Both the position numbers and the translations under genes were made by a program. From Prevotella sp. (GTDB lineage Bacteria > Bacteroidota > Bacteroidia > Bacteroidales > Bacteroidaceae), in contig JAEEQH010000018.1 of the NCBI GenBank assembly GCA_016285245.1, forward strand, positions 1 to 57,650: a DNA stretch of 57,650 nt. The letters are read 5' to 3'. Below, in pieces: positions 7,895-15,406 of the stretch (position 1 is its first letter; each line of letters starts with the position of its first letter). Under the pieces are notes generated by a model, which saw nothing but the letters and a program-made list of their open reading frames with translations, was not told where the DNA came from and made no database searches.

Positions 7895-9772
7895 ATGAAT
7901 AGAGACACAGTTATAGGATTTGTACTTATTGCATTGGTGCTCATCGGCTTCAGCTGGTGGAGTCAGCCATCGCAAGAGGAGATTGAGGCGTACAAGCGCC
8001 AGCAGGATAGCATCGCTGCCGTACAGCAGCAGAAAGAAGCCCAAAAGCAGGAGGCAGCAGCCAAAAAGCAGGCCGAAGCCGACTCTGTGGCACAGAATGA
8101 CACTACTACCCTCTTCTACCACGCGCTAAGCGGACAGAGCAGTCAGGTGGTGCTGAAGAACGGAAAGGTGGAGCTGACGCTCGACACCAAGGGCGGAACC
8201 CTGACGAAGGCTGTTATCAAGGACTTTGAGGACAAGGACGGTAACAAGGACGTCACCCTATATGACACCGACGACCAGCAGATGAATTTCCTACTGTCAG
8301 GCAAGCAGGACAACATTGTCACGCAAGAACTTTATTTTACGCCGTCTAACCAGACCGACTCCACCGTGACGATGACCGCACAGGCGGGCAACGGCGGCAG
8401 CATCGTGCTGGACTACCAGTTAGGGCCTGACCACCTGTTGCACTTCTCGCTCACAGCCAAAGGTATGAGCGGCATCTTCGCACCCACCTATAAGGAGATG
8501 GACATCGAGTGGAACGGACACAGTCGACAGCAGGAGAAGGGTTTCTATTTTGAGAACCGTTACACCAGCCTATTCTATAAGGAAGCTAACGACGGCTCGA
8601 CTGACAATCTGTCAGAGACATCGGACAAGACCGAGACCATCGAGGAACAGCTTGACTGGGTAGCTTTCCGCAACCAGTTCTTCAGCCTCGCCCTCGTCTC
8701 GAAGGATAACTTCAAAGGTGGCTCAACACTCTCCAGTACACAGGATGAGAAGAACTCCGGATACCTGAAGCAGTTCAACGCCAGGCTGCGCACAGCCTTC
8801 GACCCTACGGGCAAGAAGCCTTCAGAGTTCGAGATGTTCATCGGTCCTAACGACTTCCGTCTCATACAGAGAGTTGAGAAACAGAGCCAGTTTGGCAAAG
8901 ACCTCGATTTAGAGCAGCTCGTCAACCTCGGATGGTGGATATTCAGACTCATCAACCGCTGGTTCACCCTCTACGTCTTCGAGTGGCTCGCCTCACTCGG
9001 ACTCTCTATGGGTATTGTGCTCATTCTTATTACACTATTGCTGAAGACCATCACCTTCCCCATGGTGAAGAAACAGTATATGTCGAGTGCTAAGATGCGC
9101 GTACTGAAGCCGAAGTTTGAGGAGGCTACCAAGCAGTATGACAAGCCCGAGGACCAGATGAAAAAGCAGCAGGCCATGATGCAACTCTACTCGCAATACG
9201 GCGTCTCGCCGCTCTCCGGCTGTCTGCCCATGTTGGTTCAGATGCCCATCTGGATTGCGATGTTCTGGTTCGTGCCCAACGCCATACAGCTGCGCGGACA
9301 GTCATTCCTCTGGATGGAAGACCTTGCCACCTACGACCCCATCGTCTCCTGGGGCAGCCACATCTGGGGCATCGGCGACCACCTGTCGCTATCCTGTCTG
9401 CTGTTCTGCGGCTCAAACATCCTCTACTCCTGGTTCACCATGCGCCAGCAGAAGGACCAGATGGTTGGTCAGCAGGCCGAGCAGATGAAGATGATGCAAT
9501 GGATGATGTACCTCATGCCTGTCATGTTCTTCTTTATGTTCAACGACTACTCCAGCGGTCTGAATTTCTATTACTTTATCTCACTCCTCTTCTCGAGCAT
9601 CATCATGTACGTGCTCCGCAAGACTACCGACGACAACAAGCTGCTTGCTATCCTTGAGGCTAGGTACAGGGAGAACAAGAACAACCCCAAGAAACAGTCG
9701 GGACTGGCTGCTCGTCTCGAGGCGATGCAAAAGCAGGCAGAGGAAATGCAAAGACAGCGTCAGAGAAAATAA
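7895..9772 (+). CDS. yidC: Membrane protein insertase YidC
   Basis: YidC inserts and folds inner-membrane proteins, alone or with SecYEG. The 625-residue protein starts MNRDTVIGFVLIALVLIGF (first membrane segment), continues with a Gln/Lys/Ala-rich coiled linker, a large periplasmic beta domain (about 75-340), and the conserved core with helices beginning YVFEWLASLGLSMGIVLILI. Core motifs include KKQYMSSAKMRVLKPK, YGVSPLSGCLPMLVQMPIW and YFISLLFSSI. The end is a charged coiled tail (KQAEEMQRQRQRK), which in this family can contact ribosomes. The length fits Bacteroidetes YidC. Confidence 0.97.
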   Translation: MNRDTVIGFVLIALVLIGFSWWSQPSQEEIEAYKRQQDSIAAVQQQKEAQKQEAAAKKQAEADSVAQNDTTTLFYHALSGQSSQVVLKNGKVELTLDTKGGTLTKAVIKDFEDKDGNKDVTLYDTDDQQMNFLLSGKQDNIVTQELYFTPSNQTDSTVTMTAQAGNGGSIVLDYQLGPDHLLHFSLTAKGMSGIFAPTYKEMDIEWNGHSRQQEKGFYFENRYTSLFYKEANDGSTDNLSETSDKTETIEEQLDWVAFRNQFFSLALVSKDNFKGGSTLSSTQDEKNSGYLKQFNARLRTAFDPTGKKPSEFEMFIGPNDFRLIQRVEKQSQFGKDLDLEQLVNLGWWIFRLINRWFTLYVFEWLASLGLSMGIVLILITLLLKTITFPMVKKQYMSSAKMRVLKPKFEEATKQYDKPEDQMKKQQAMMQLYSQYGVSPLSGCLPMLVQMPIWIAMFWFVPNAIQLRGQSFLWMEDLATYDPIVSWGSHIWGIGDHLSLSCLLFCGSNILYSWFTMRQQKDQMVGQQAEQMKMMQWMMYLMPVMFFFMFNDYSSGLNFYYFISLLFSSIIMYVLRKTTDDNKLLAILEARYRENKNNPKKQSGLAARLEAMQKQAEEMQRQRQRK

Positions 9773-9829
9773 GAATAGGAACATTACGAAAATAAATAGA
9801 TAATTCTGAATACGTAACTAGTAGTGAGT

Positions 9830-9862
9830 CAATTCTTAATTTTGTCAATTAATTAAGAATTG
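9830..9862. terminator. Perfect 12-bp inverted repeat after yidC
   Basis: CAATTCTTAATT (9830-9841) and AATTAAGAATTG (9851-9862) are exact reverse complements around a 9-base loop. It lies 58 bases past the yidC stop. The stem is AT-rich and has no T-tract, so termination is possible but unproven. The arms also belong to the AATTGAAG-like repeat family of this window. Confidence 0.4.
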
Positions 9863-9932
9863 AAGTGTTAAACGCAAAGCAGCGTTAACAGAGTCGCTGT
9901 AAGTGTTAAATTGCGACAAATAATTAGGACAT

Positions 9933-9966
9933 TTTGTCAGTTTGACGAAAAATGCGCTTATATTTG
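9933..9966 (+). promoter_or_regulatory. Probable promoter of the HtrA gene
   Basis: TATATTTG at 9959-9966 is a good -7 element. The best -33 candidate is TTTG at 9933-9936 with a 22-base spacer, longer than usual. The predicted leader is about 80 bases. Confidence 0.45.
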
Positions 9967-10051
9967 CATCGTCAAAAGCAGACGTGTCCCCATCGGAGCA
10001 TCGTCAAGCTAATAAACGAACGCAAATATCAACTCATTAACTAGTAAGAAC

Positions 10052-11545
10052 ATGGATATGAAAAAGATTGTTAACATCGCAGTACCGACATCCTGTCTGG
10101 TAGCTGTCGTTCTCTCGGTAACAGCACTCAACAAGTCAACAGCCGCTACACCTGAACAGCCAGCTGTCACGGTAGCTGCAGCAACACCCGGGCAGCCCGT
10201 AGACCTCACCTACGCAGCTGACAAGGCGCTGCCGTCGGTTGTCTACATCAAGAACACACAGAACTCGAAAGTACAGACCGTGGAATATAACGATCCGTTC
10301 GAAGACTTCTTCTCAGACCCCTTCGGCGGATTCTTCGGACGAGGCCAAGGCAACGGCAACGGTTCGCGCCGCCGTCAGGTACAGACGCCGAAGCGTACGG
10401 CAGCCGGTTCGGGTGTCATCATCACCAGTGACGGATACATTGTCACCAACAACCACGTCGTTGATGGTGCCGACGAGCTGACCGTCACGTTGAACGACAA
10501 TAAGGAGTATTCCGCACGTATCATCGGTGCCGATGCCACCACGGACCTCGCACTCATTAAGATTGACGCGAAGCAACTGCCGGCCATCGTTATCGCCAAC
10601 TCCGACAACGTGAAGATTGGTGAGTGGGTGCTGGCTGTTGGCAACCCCCTGGGACTCAACAACACCGTTACGGCTGGTATCGTATCGGCAAAGGCTCGCA
10701 CCATGGGTCAGGGAGTGCAGTCGATGATTCAGACGGACGCCGCCATCAACCAGGGGAACTCAGGTGGCGCACTGGTGAATACACGCGGCGAACTCATCGG
10801 CATCAATGCCATGATTTACTCGCAGACGGGGTCGAATATCGGTTATGGCTTTGCCATTCCTACTACCATTATGAATAAGGTGGTTGACGACCTGAAGAAG
10901 TACGGCCACGTACAGCGCGCCATGATCGGCATCAAAGGCAGCGACGTGAACGCTTATGTGGACTCCGAGAAAGAGAAAGGCAAAGAGGTTGACCTCGGTA
11001 CGATGGAAGGCATTTACATTGCTGAAGTCTTAGAAGACGGAGCTGCTGCTGATGCCGGACTCAAGGAAGGCGATGTCATCACTCATATTGACGACCAGAA
11101 GATCAAGTCGTTCGGTGAGCTTCAGAACGTCATTGCCCAGAAGCGCCCCGGCGACAAGATTACCGTCACCTATCTGCGCAACAAGTCTAAGAAGACAGCT
11201 ACCCTGACGCTGAAGAACGAACAGGGCAACACGAAGGTGGTGAAGAATGCTGACATCGATGTCCTTGGAGGACAGTTCCGTCCGGTCAGCGATGCCAAGA
11301 AGGAGCACCTCAACATCGGCTACGGACTGGAAGTCATCAAACTCAGCGCCGGCAAGCTGAAAGAGGCTGGCATCCCCAACGGCTTCATCATCCAGCGCAT
11401 CAACGACCAGCCGATGAAGACCCTCGAGGATCTTCAGGAAGTCGTCAAGGAAGCATCGACGTCGAAGGAGCAGGTGCTCTATATCCAGGGCTTTGACTCT
11501 ACCGGTAAGAAGCGCTACTTCGCCGTATCGCTGGAGAACGACTAA
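10052..11545 (+). CDS. Periplasmic Do-type serine protease/chaperone (HtrA/DegP family)
   Basis: Degrades or refolds damaged periplasmic proteins. Parts: N-terminal signal or anchor (about 4-27), a Phe/Gly-rich linker (DPFEDFFSDPFGGFFGRG), the trypsin-like domain with the full triad His135 (TNNHVVDG), Asp165 (TTDLALIK) and Ser237 (QGNSGGALV), then two PDZ domains (about 290-380 and 410-490). The 497-residue length is normal for a two-PDZ Do protease. A second ATG two codons in (10058, MKKIVNIAV) is an equally possible start. A strong terminator follows at 11611-11640. Confidence 0.93.
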   Translation: MDMKKIVNIAVPTSCLVAVVLSVTALNKSTAATPEQPAVTVAAATPGQPVDLTYAADKALPSVVYIKNTQNSKVQTVEYNDPFEDFFSDPFGGFFGRGQGNGNGSRRRQVQTPKRTAAGSGVIITSDGYIVTNNHVVDGADELTVTLNDNKEYSARIIGADATTDLALIKIDAKQLPAIVIANSDNVKIGEWVLAVGNPLGLNNTVTAGIVSAKARTMGQGVQSMIQTDAAINQGNSGGALVNTRGELIGINAMIYSQTGSNIGYGFAIPTTIMNKVVDDLKKYGHVQRAMIGIKGSDVNAYVDSEKEKGKEVDLGTMEGIYIAEVLEDGAAADAGLKEGDVITHIDDQKIKSFGELQNVIAQKRPGDKITVTYLRNKSKKTATLTLKNEQGNTKVVKNADIDVLGGQFRPVSDAKKEHLNIGYGLEVIKLSAGKLKEAGIPNGFIIQRINDQPMKTLEDLQEVVKEASTSKEQVLYIQGFDSTGKKRYFAVSLEND

Positions 11546-11610
11546 ATCGTATGACTTCGAAACGTTTGGATGCATCATAGGATAACGTTTTGGACGTATA
11601 ATACAGAGAG

Positions 11611-11640
11611 AAAGGTGAAAAAGTTAAATTTTTCACCTTT
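11611..11640 (+). terminator. Rho-independent terminator of the HtrA gene
   Basis: A perfect 12-bp stem, AAAGGTGAAAAA (11611-11622) with TTTTTCACCTTT (11629-11640), around the loop GTTAAA. The T-rich run that follows overlaps the -33 region of the rpoD promoter. Confidence 0.8.
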
Positions 11641-11643
11641 TTC

Positions 11644-11675
11644 TTTGGCCGTTTCGTTTTTTTACCGTAATTTTG
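11644..11675 (+). promoter_or_regulatory. Promoter of the rpoD operon
   Basis: TTTG at 11644-11647 and TAATTTTG at 11668-11675, spacer 20 bases, a close match to the Bacteroidetes consensus. The leader to the ATG at 11701 is about 20 bases. It starts 3 bases after the HtrA terminator stem. Confidence 0.75.
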
Positions 11676-11700
11676 CCTGTCGCTAAAAACTAAAGCAACC

Positions 11701-12561
11701 ATGAGGCAACTAAAAATCACCAAATCAATAACCAACAGGGAAAGTGAATCTCTGGACAAATACCTGCAAGAGATTGGTAAGGAAGAGATGATTTCGACGG
11801 AGGAGGAAGTGGAGCTGGCACAGCGCATCCGCAAAGGCGACAAGAAAGCGCTGGAGAAGCTGACGAAAGCCAACCTCCGCTTTGTTGTCAGTGTTGCAAA
11901 ACAGTACCAGAACCAGGGACTCAGTCTGGCTGACCTCATCAACGAGGGTAACGTCGGACTCATCAAGGCAGCAGAGAAGTTTGACGAGACACGCGGCTTT
12001 AAGTTCATCTCCTATGCCGTTTGGTGGATACGCCAGTCCATTCTCCAGGCTATTGCCGACCAGAGCCGCATCGTACGTCTCCCACTGAACCAGTCAGGGG
12101 CAGTCAACAAGATCAACCGTGCGCTGAGCAAGTTTGAGCAGGAGAACGAACGTCGCCCGAACATCGAGGAACTATCGGAGACCATCGACTTGCCGATGGA
12201 GAAGATCGGAGAAGCCATGTCGGCCAATACCCACCACATCTCCGTAGACGCTCCCTTTGCAGAAGGTGAGGATAACTCTTTGCTCGACATCATGATCAAC
12301 GACGACTCCCCGATGGCTGATATCCAGCTGGTGAAAGAGTCGCTCCAGACAGAGATCAATACAGCCCTTCGTGCGTTGAGCGAACGCGAACGTAAGGTTG
12401 TGGAGGCTTTCTTCGGTATCAATCAGCCGGAGATGACTCTTGAAGAGATTGGTGAGAAATATGGATTGACACGCGAGCGCGTCAGGCAAATTAAGGAAAA
12501 AGCCATCCGCCGCCTGCGTAACACGAAGAATAAAATGCTAAAATCATACTTGGGACAATGA
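11701..12561 (+). CDS. rpoD: Primary RNA polymerase sigma factor (RpoD/SigA type)
   Basis: Directs RNA polymerase to housekeeping promoters. The 286-residue protein lacks region 1.1 and the long non-conserved region, as is normal in Bacteroidetes. Visible parts: region 1.2 ([14 protein letters not shown]), region 2 ([50 protein letters not shown]), region 3, and region 4 with the helix-turn-helix ([20 protein letters not shown]). It is the likely reader of the TAnnTTTG promoters listed here. Its stop overlaps the next start by 4 bases (ATGA), so translation of the downstream gene may be coupled to it. Confidence 0.96.
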   Translation: MRQLKITKSITNRESESLDKYLQEIGKEEMISTEEEVELAQRIRKGDKKALEKLTKANLRFVVSVAKQYQNQGLSLADLINEGNVGLIKAAEKFDETRGFKFISYAVWWIRQSILQAIADQSRIVRLPLNQSGAVNKINRALSKFEQENERRPNIEELSETIDLPMEKIGEAMSANTHHISVDAPFAEGEDNSLLDIMINDDSPMADIQLVKESLQTEINTALRALSERERKVVEAFFGINQPEMTLEEIGEKYGLTRERVRQIKEKAIRRLRNTKNKMLKSYLGQ

Positions 12562-13025
12562 AACAACTGAGATATCTAACAATGGCCGTACTCTTGTCAG
12601 TATCGGCATTTGCTACAGTAGCAACGGCAAAGAATGTCGTTGTGCCGAAAATGTATATGTTTGGCTTTGCCGCTTCGTTCAACGACAGTATCGTCCACTT
12701 TACAGAGATACAAGCTGTCGACAGCGTCTGGATAGACTCTAAGACAAAGTTCATGGCTGGACGGGAGAACTACTCTTACCAGCTGCGCGACTATCTGGCA
12801 GACAAAGCCCAGATGCCTCATCGTACCTGCGTCGTCTTCTACAATCAGGACCGTCAGAAGTTGGAGAAGGAATACTTGAAGATGAAGCGCATCTACACCA
12901 CCGGCAGGAAAAAGGAGAAGAAGAAAGACAAGAACACCCGCAAGAGTAATAACGACCTCCGTATCCTCAGTTCTTCCGATTTCCTGTTCCACACCATTAA
13001 CATGGGTGTTGAGACTGAAGACTAA
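12558..13025 (+). CDS. Exported protein of unknown function
   Basis: 155 residues with a clear signal peptide ([19 protein letters not shown], cut near ATA-KN). The mature part is mixed, with a very basic stretch ([17 protein letters not shown]) near residue 118 and then a hydrophobic or aromatic patch. It looks like a Bacteroidales-specific periplasmic protein; no family is recognised. The start overlaps the rpoD stop by 4 bases, and an 18-base gap leads to the kinase-like gene, so it is inside the rpoD operon. Confidence 0.8.
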   Translation: MKQLRYLTMAVLLSVSAFATVATAKNVVVPKMYMFGFAASFNDSIVHFTEIQAVDSVWIDSKTKFMAGRENYSYQLRDYLADKAQMPHRTCVVFYNQDRQKLEKEYLKMKRIYTTGRKKEKKKDKNTRKSNNDLRILSSSDFLFHTINMGVETED

Positions 13026-13043
13026 GGATTCAAGAGACAACAG

Positions 13044-13925
13044 ATGACCGCCAGCCACCAGTTCAACATTGCCGACCATGAGGTCCGTATCGTATTCTCG
13101 TCGACAGATGTGAATAGCATGGCCCTGCTTCCTTCATTAGAGCCGTTCCGTGTGAGTATGAATACTGGAAAGCCCCTGCTCACCCTTCATGTGGACGACA
13201 GCCTGCGACCGGCAGTCAACCGCAAGCGCCTCAGAGCCTTCGATACGGGAAACGGCGACACTGTGGTGTTCTTGCTGAACGACGGCGGCTATCAGTTCAT
13301 CATCCGCGACACTCAGAATCAGGATTGTGCGATGCTCATCTGCAATGCAGATTTCTCCGACTGTCATTGTGCACTAAATGGCGACAGCGTGATGCGCGCC
13401 TTTGGGCTGAACAACGCTTTGATGATGGCGTACGCCTATGCTTCCTGCCGACACCAGACGCTTCTTATCCATGCCAGCTGCGTGGCTTACGGTGGCTACG
13501 GCTATCCTTTCCTTGCCAAAAGTGGTACGGGCAAGAGCACCCATTCCTCGCTTTGGTTACAGCACATTGAGAACACCGAGCTGATGAACGACGACAACCC
13601 CATTATCCGTGTCGTCGACGGTACACCTTATATTTATGGCTCCCCCTGGAGTGGTAAGACCCCATGCTATCGGAATATGAAACGCCCCCTGGGTGCTCTT
13701 GTAGCCATTGAGCGGGCACTAGCCAACAGCATTGAACGTCAATCGACGGTACCTGCTTTCGCCACCCTTTTGGTTTCTTGCTCATCCATGTCATGGGATT
13801 CGGCTATCAACGACGCCGTCTGTAACACGGTGAGTGCGATTATCAGTAAGACACCAGTTTACACACTACATTGCCTGCCCGACGAGGCTGCAGCCCGCCT
13901 ATGCCACGCTACGATAGCCCGATAA
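13044..13925 (+). CDS. HPr-kinase-like P-loop protein
   Basis: 293 residues. An N-terminal beta-rich region (1-130) is followed by a P-loop kinase domain of the HprK/PEPCK-like fold: Walker A AKSGTGKST at about 158-166, LMNDDNPIIR at about 180-189 (matching the LxxDDxxxIR signature) and YGSPWSGK at about 198-205. True HPr kinases act on the PTS carrier HPr, but no PTS gene is near. Relatives with this short plan occur next to PqqD-like proteins and peptidases in Bacteroidales and in lasso-peptide clusters, where they phosphorylate peptides. The downstream peptidase gene overlaps it by 25 bases and the PqqD-like gene follows, so it probably works in that set. Substrate unknown. Confidence 0.8.
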   Translation: MTASHQFNIADHEVRIVFSSTDVNSMALLPSLEPFRVSMNTGKPLLTLHVDDSLRPAVNRKRLRAFDTGNGDTVVFLLNDGGYQFIIRDTQNQDCAMLICNADFSDCHCALNGDSVMRAFGLNNALMMAYAYASCRHQTLLIHASCVAYGGYGYPFLAKSGTGKSTHSSLWLQHIENTELMNDDNPIIRVVDGTPYIYGSPWSGKTPCYRNMKRPLGALVAIERALANSIERQSTVPAFATLLVSCSSMSWDSAINDAVCNTVSAIISKTPVYTLHCLPDEAAARLCHATIAR

Positions 13926-14395
13926 CCACGCGTGTCGTTGACAATGCGACATTCCTACCGCATATCGTGGACCTCATAGCCGAAGGCCACACCATCACCC
14001 TACCCCTTCGCGGTCGCAGTATGCGCCCCTTTTTGGAGGATGGCCGTGACAAGGCTCTGCTGTCTACCCCTACGGACATCGCCATCGGTGATGCGGTATT
14101 AGCGGAGTTGTCCCCCGGCCATTACGTGCTCCATCGTGTCGTGGCCATAACACCAACGGAGGTAAGGCTACTTGGTGATGGAAACCTGACGGAGGAGCAT
14201 TGCCGTCCGGAGGACATCCGTGCCAAGGCCATCGGTTTCTTTCGCAAGGGGCGGACGAAGGCCGACTATACCGACGGCAGGAAGTGGAAGGTTTATTCCG
14301 CCTTATGGATGTTCTTGCGTCCTGTGCGCCGTTACCTGCTGTTCCTGGCTCATCCCCACGTACCTCAAAGACTCAAAAAACGATTAACAATATGA
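13901..14395 (+). CDS. S24/S26 peptidase, SipW/Sec11-like signal peptidase
   Basis: 164 residues from ATG 13901; an earlier in-frame ATG at 13871 would lengthen the overlap with the kinase gene and adds a non-conserved stretch. The serine box is LRGRSMRPFL with Ser40 as likely nucleophile. The second box, HYVLHRVVAI, has His78 where bacterial signal peptidases have lysine, as in SipW and eukaryotic/archaeal Sec11 enzymes. GDGN follows at 92-95. The only hydrophobic stretch is near the C-terminus (about 129-150) and is interrupted by arginines, so membrane attachment is weak. Expected role: cutting a peptide or exported protein. Its ATGA stop/start overlap with the PqqD-like gene indicates translational coupling. 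Confidence 0.75.
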   Translation: MPRYDSPITTRVVDNATFLPHIVDLIAEGHTITLPLRGRSMRPFLEDGRDKALLSTPTDIAIGDAVLAELSPGHYVLHRVVAITPTEVRLLGDGNLTEEHCRPEDIRAKAIGFFRKGRTKADYTDGRKWKVYSALWMFLRPVRRYLLFLAHPHVPQRLKKRLTI

Positions 14396-14658
14396 AGCAG
14401 AAAAAAGGATTCAAACTACGCAATATCTGTGGCGAGAATATTATTGTTGCGGAAGGCATCGAGAATATTGACTTCTCGAAGATTATCTCCATGAACGAGT
14501 CGTCTGCCTACCTCTGGGAACAAACCCGGGATAGAGATTTTACTGTCGACGACTTGTGTCAGCTGTTGTTGGACGAGTACGACGTCGACGAAAAAACGGC
14601 TCACGCCGATGCGGAAGCCGTTGCTGCAAAGTGGTTGGAGATAGGGATCATCGAGTAG
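14392..14658 (+). CDS. PqqD-like protein (RiPP recognition element type)
   Basis: 88 residues: MKQKKGFKLRNICGENIIV, then ISMNESSAYLWEQ, then DLCQLLLDEYDVDEKTAHAD, ending in a helix WLEIGIIE. This beta-hairpin plus winged-helix pattern is that of PqqD and related peptide-binding proteins, which hold leader peptides for modifying enzymes. It overlaps the peptidase gene by 4 bases and is last in the rpoD operon. No radical SAM or cyclase gene is next to it, and no precursor peptide is obvious in the operon. Confidence 0.8.
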   Translation: MKQKKGFKLRNICGENIIVAEGIENIDFSKIISMNESSAYLWEQTRDRDFTVDDLCQLLLDEYDVDEKTAHADAEAVAAKWLEIGIIE

Positions 14659-14691
14659 TGGTTTCTACAACCCCTTGTGATGTAGTCTCCC

Positions 14692-15372
14692 CTACTCCAC
14701 GTTGAAATAATTCTCCAGTTCATCACGGTCAGCACCGTCCATTACAACGACACCACGTTCCAGTACAATGATGCGTGTCGAAATGTCGATAGTATGCTGC
14801 AGGTTGTGCGAACTGATGATGATGGTGGCACCGGTGCGTTGCTGGTAGTCGCTGAGCACGTGTTTAAGAATATTCTGTCCTGAAGGGTCAAGGAAGTTGA
14901 ATGGTTCATCAAGAATTACCAGCTGTGGCTCAGCTATAAGGGCAGCGATGATACCAACTTTCTGCTTGTTGCCTGCCGACAGGTTGCGAATCAGCTTTTT
15001 CTGCCCAAAGATTTCCCCTGCCGTGAAACGCTCGTATCGCTGCAGACGTTCGTCCATGTCGCTTATTCCAGTTATGCGCCCCAAGAACTGAAAATATTCC
15101 TCCGGTGTCAAGTAGTCAATCAAGAATCCCTCATCGAGATAGGCTCCCGTTGCCGATTTCCACTCTTCGCTGGCAACGGGGTTGATGCCGTCCAGTTCCA
15201 CGGAGCCTTCATCAGCCTTCAGCAAGTCGAGCATCAGTCTAAAGAGTGTGGTCTTGCCGGCACCGTTATTGCCGACAAGACCCACTATCTGTCCATTAGG
15301 AATCGTCAGCGAGGGGATGTCACATGCCACCGTCTCGCCAAACTTCTTCTTGAGATTCTCAATACTAATCAT
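14692..15372 (-). CDS. ABC transporter ATP-binding protein
   Basis: About 226 residues with Walker A GLVGNNGAGKTTLFR, signature LSAGNKQKVGI, Walker B LVILDEPFNFLD and switch histidine SSHNL, so the ATPase looks complete. I prefer the start at 15372 (MISIENLKKKFGE) over ATGs 6 and 9 bases upstream. No permease gene is adjacent: secA is upstream and the PqqD-like gene converges downstream. The partner membrane protein must be elsewhere. Family members often drive exporters or, in Bacteroidales, DUF5687-type permeases. The gene lies 34 bases after secA and is probably co-transcribed. Confidence 0.85.
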   Translation of the reverse strand: MISIENLKKKFGETVACDIPSLTIPNGQIVGLVGNNGAGKTTLFRLMLDLLKADEGSVELDGINPVASEEWKSATGAYLDEGFLIDYLTPEEYFQFLGRITGISDMDERLQRYERFTAGEIFGQKKLIRNLSAGNKQKVGIIAALIAEPQLVILDEPFNFLDPSGQNILKHVLSDYQQRTGATIIISSHNLQHTIDISTRIIVLERGVVVMDGADRDELENYFNVE

Positions 15373-15406
15373 CATTATCAATTATCAATTGTCAATTCTC
15401 AATTAA

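Noticed and set aside
13044..13925. True HPr kinase/phosphorylase of the sugar PTS
   Set aside because: Short and divergent outside the P-loop, and no HPr or PTS genes are near.
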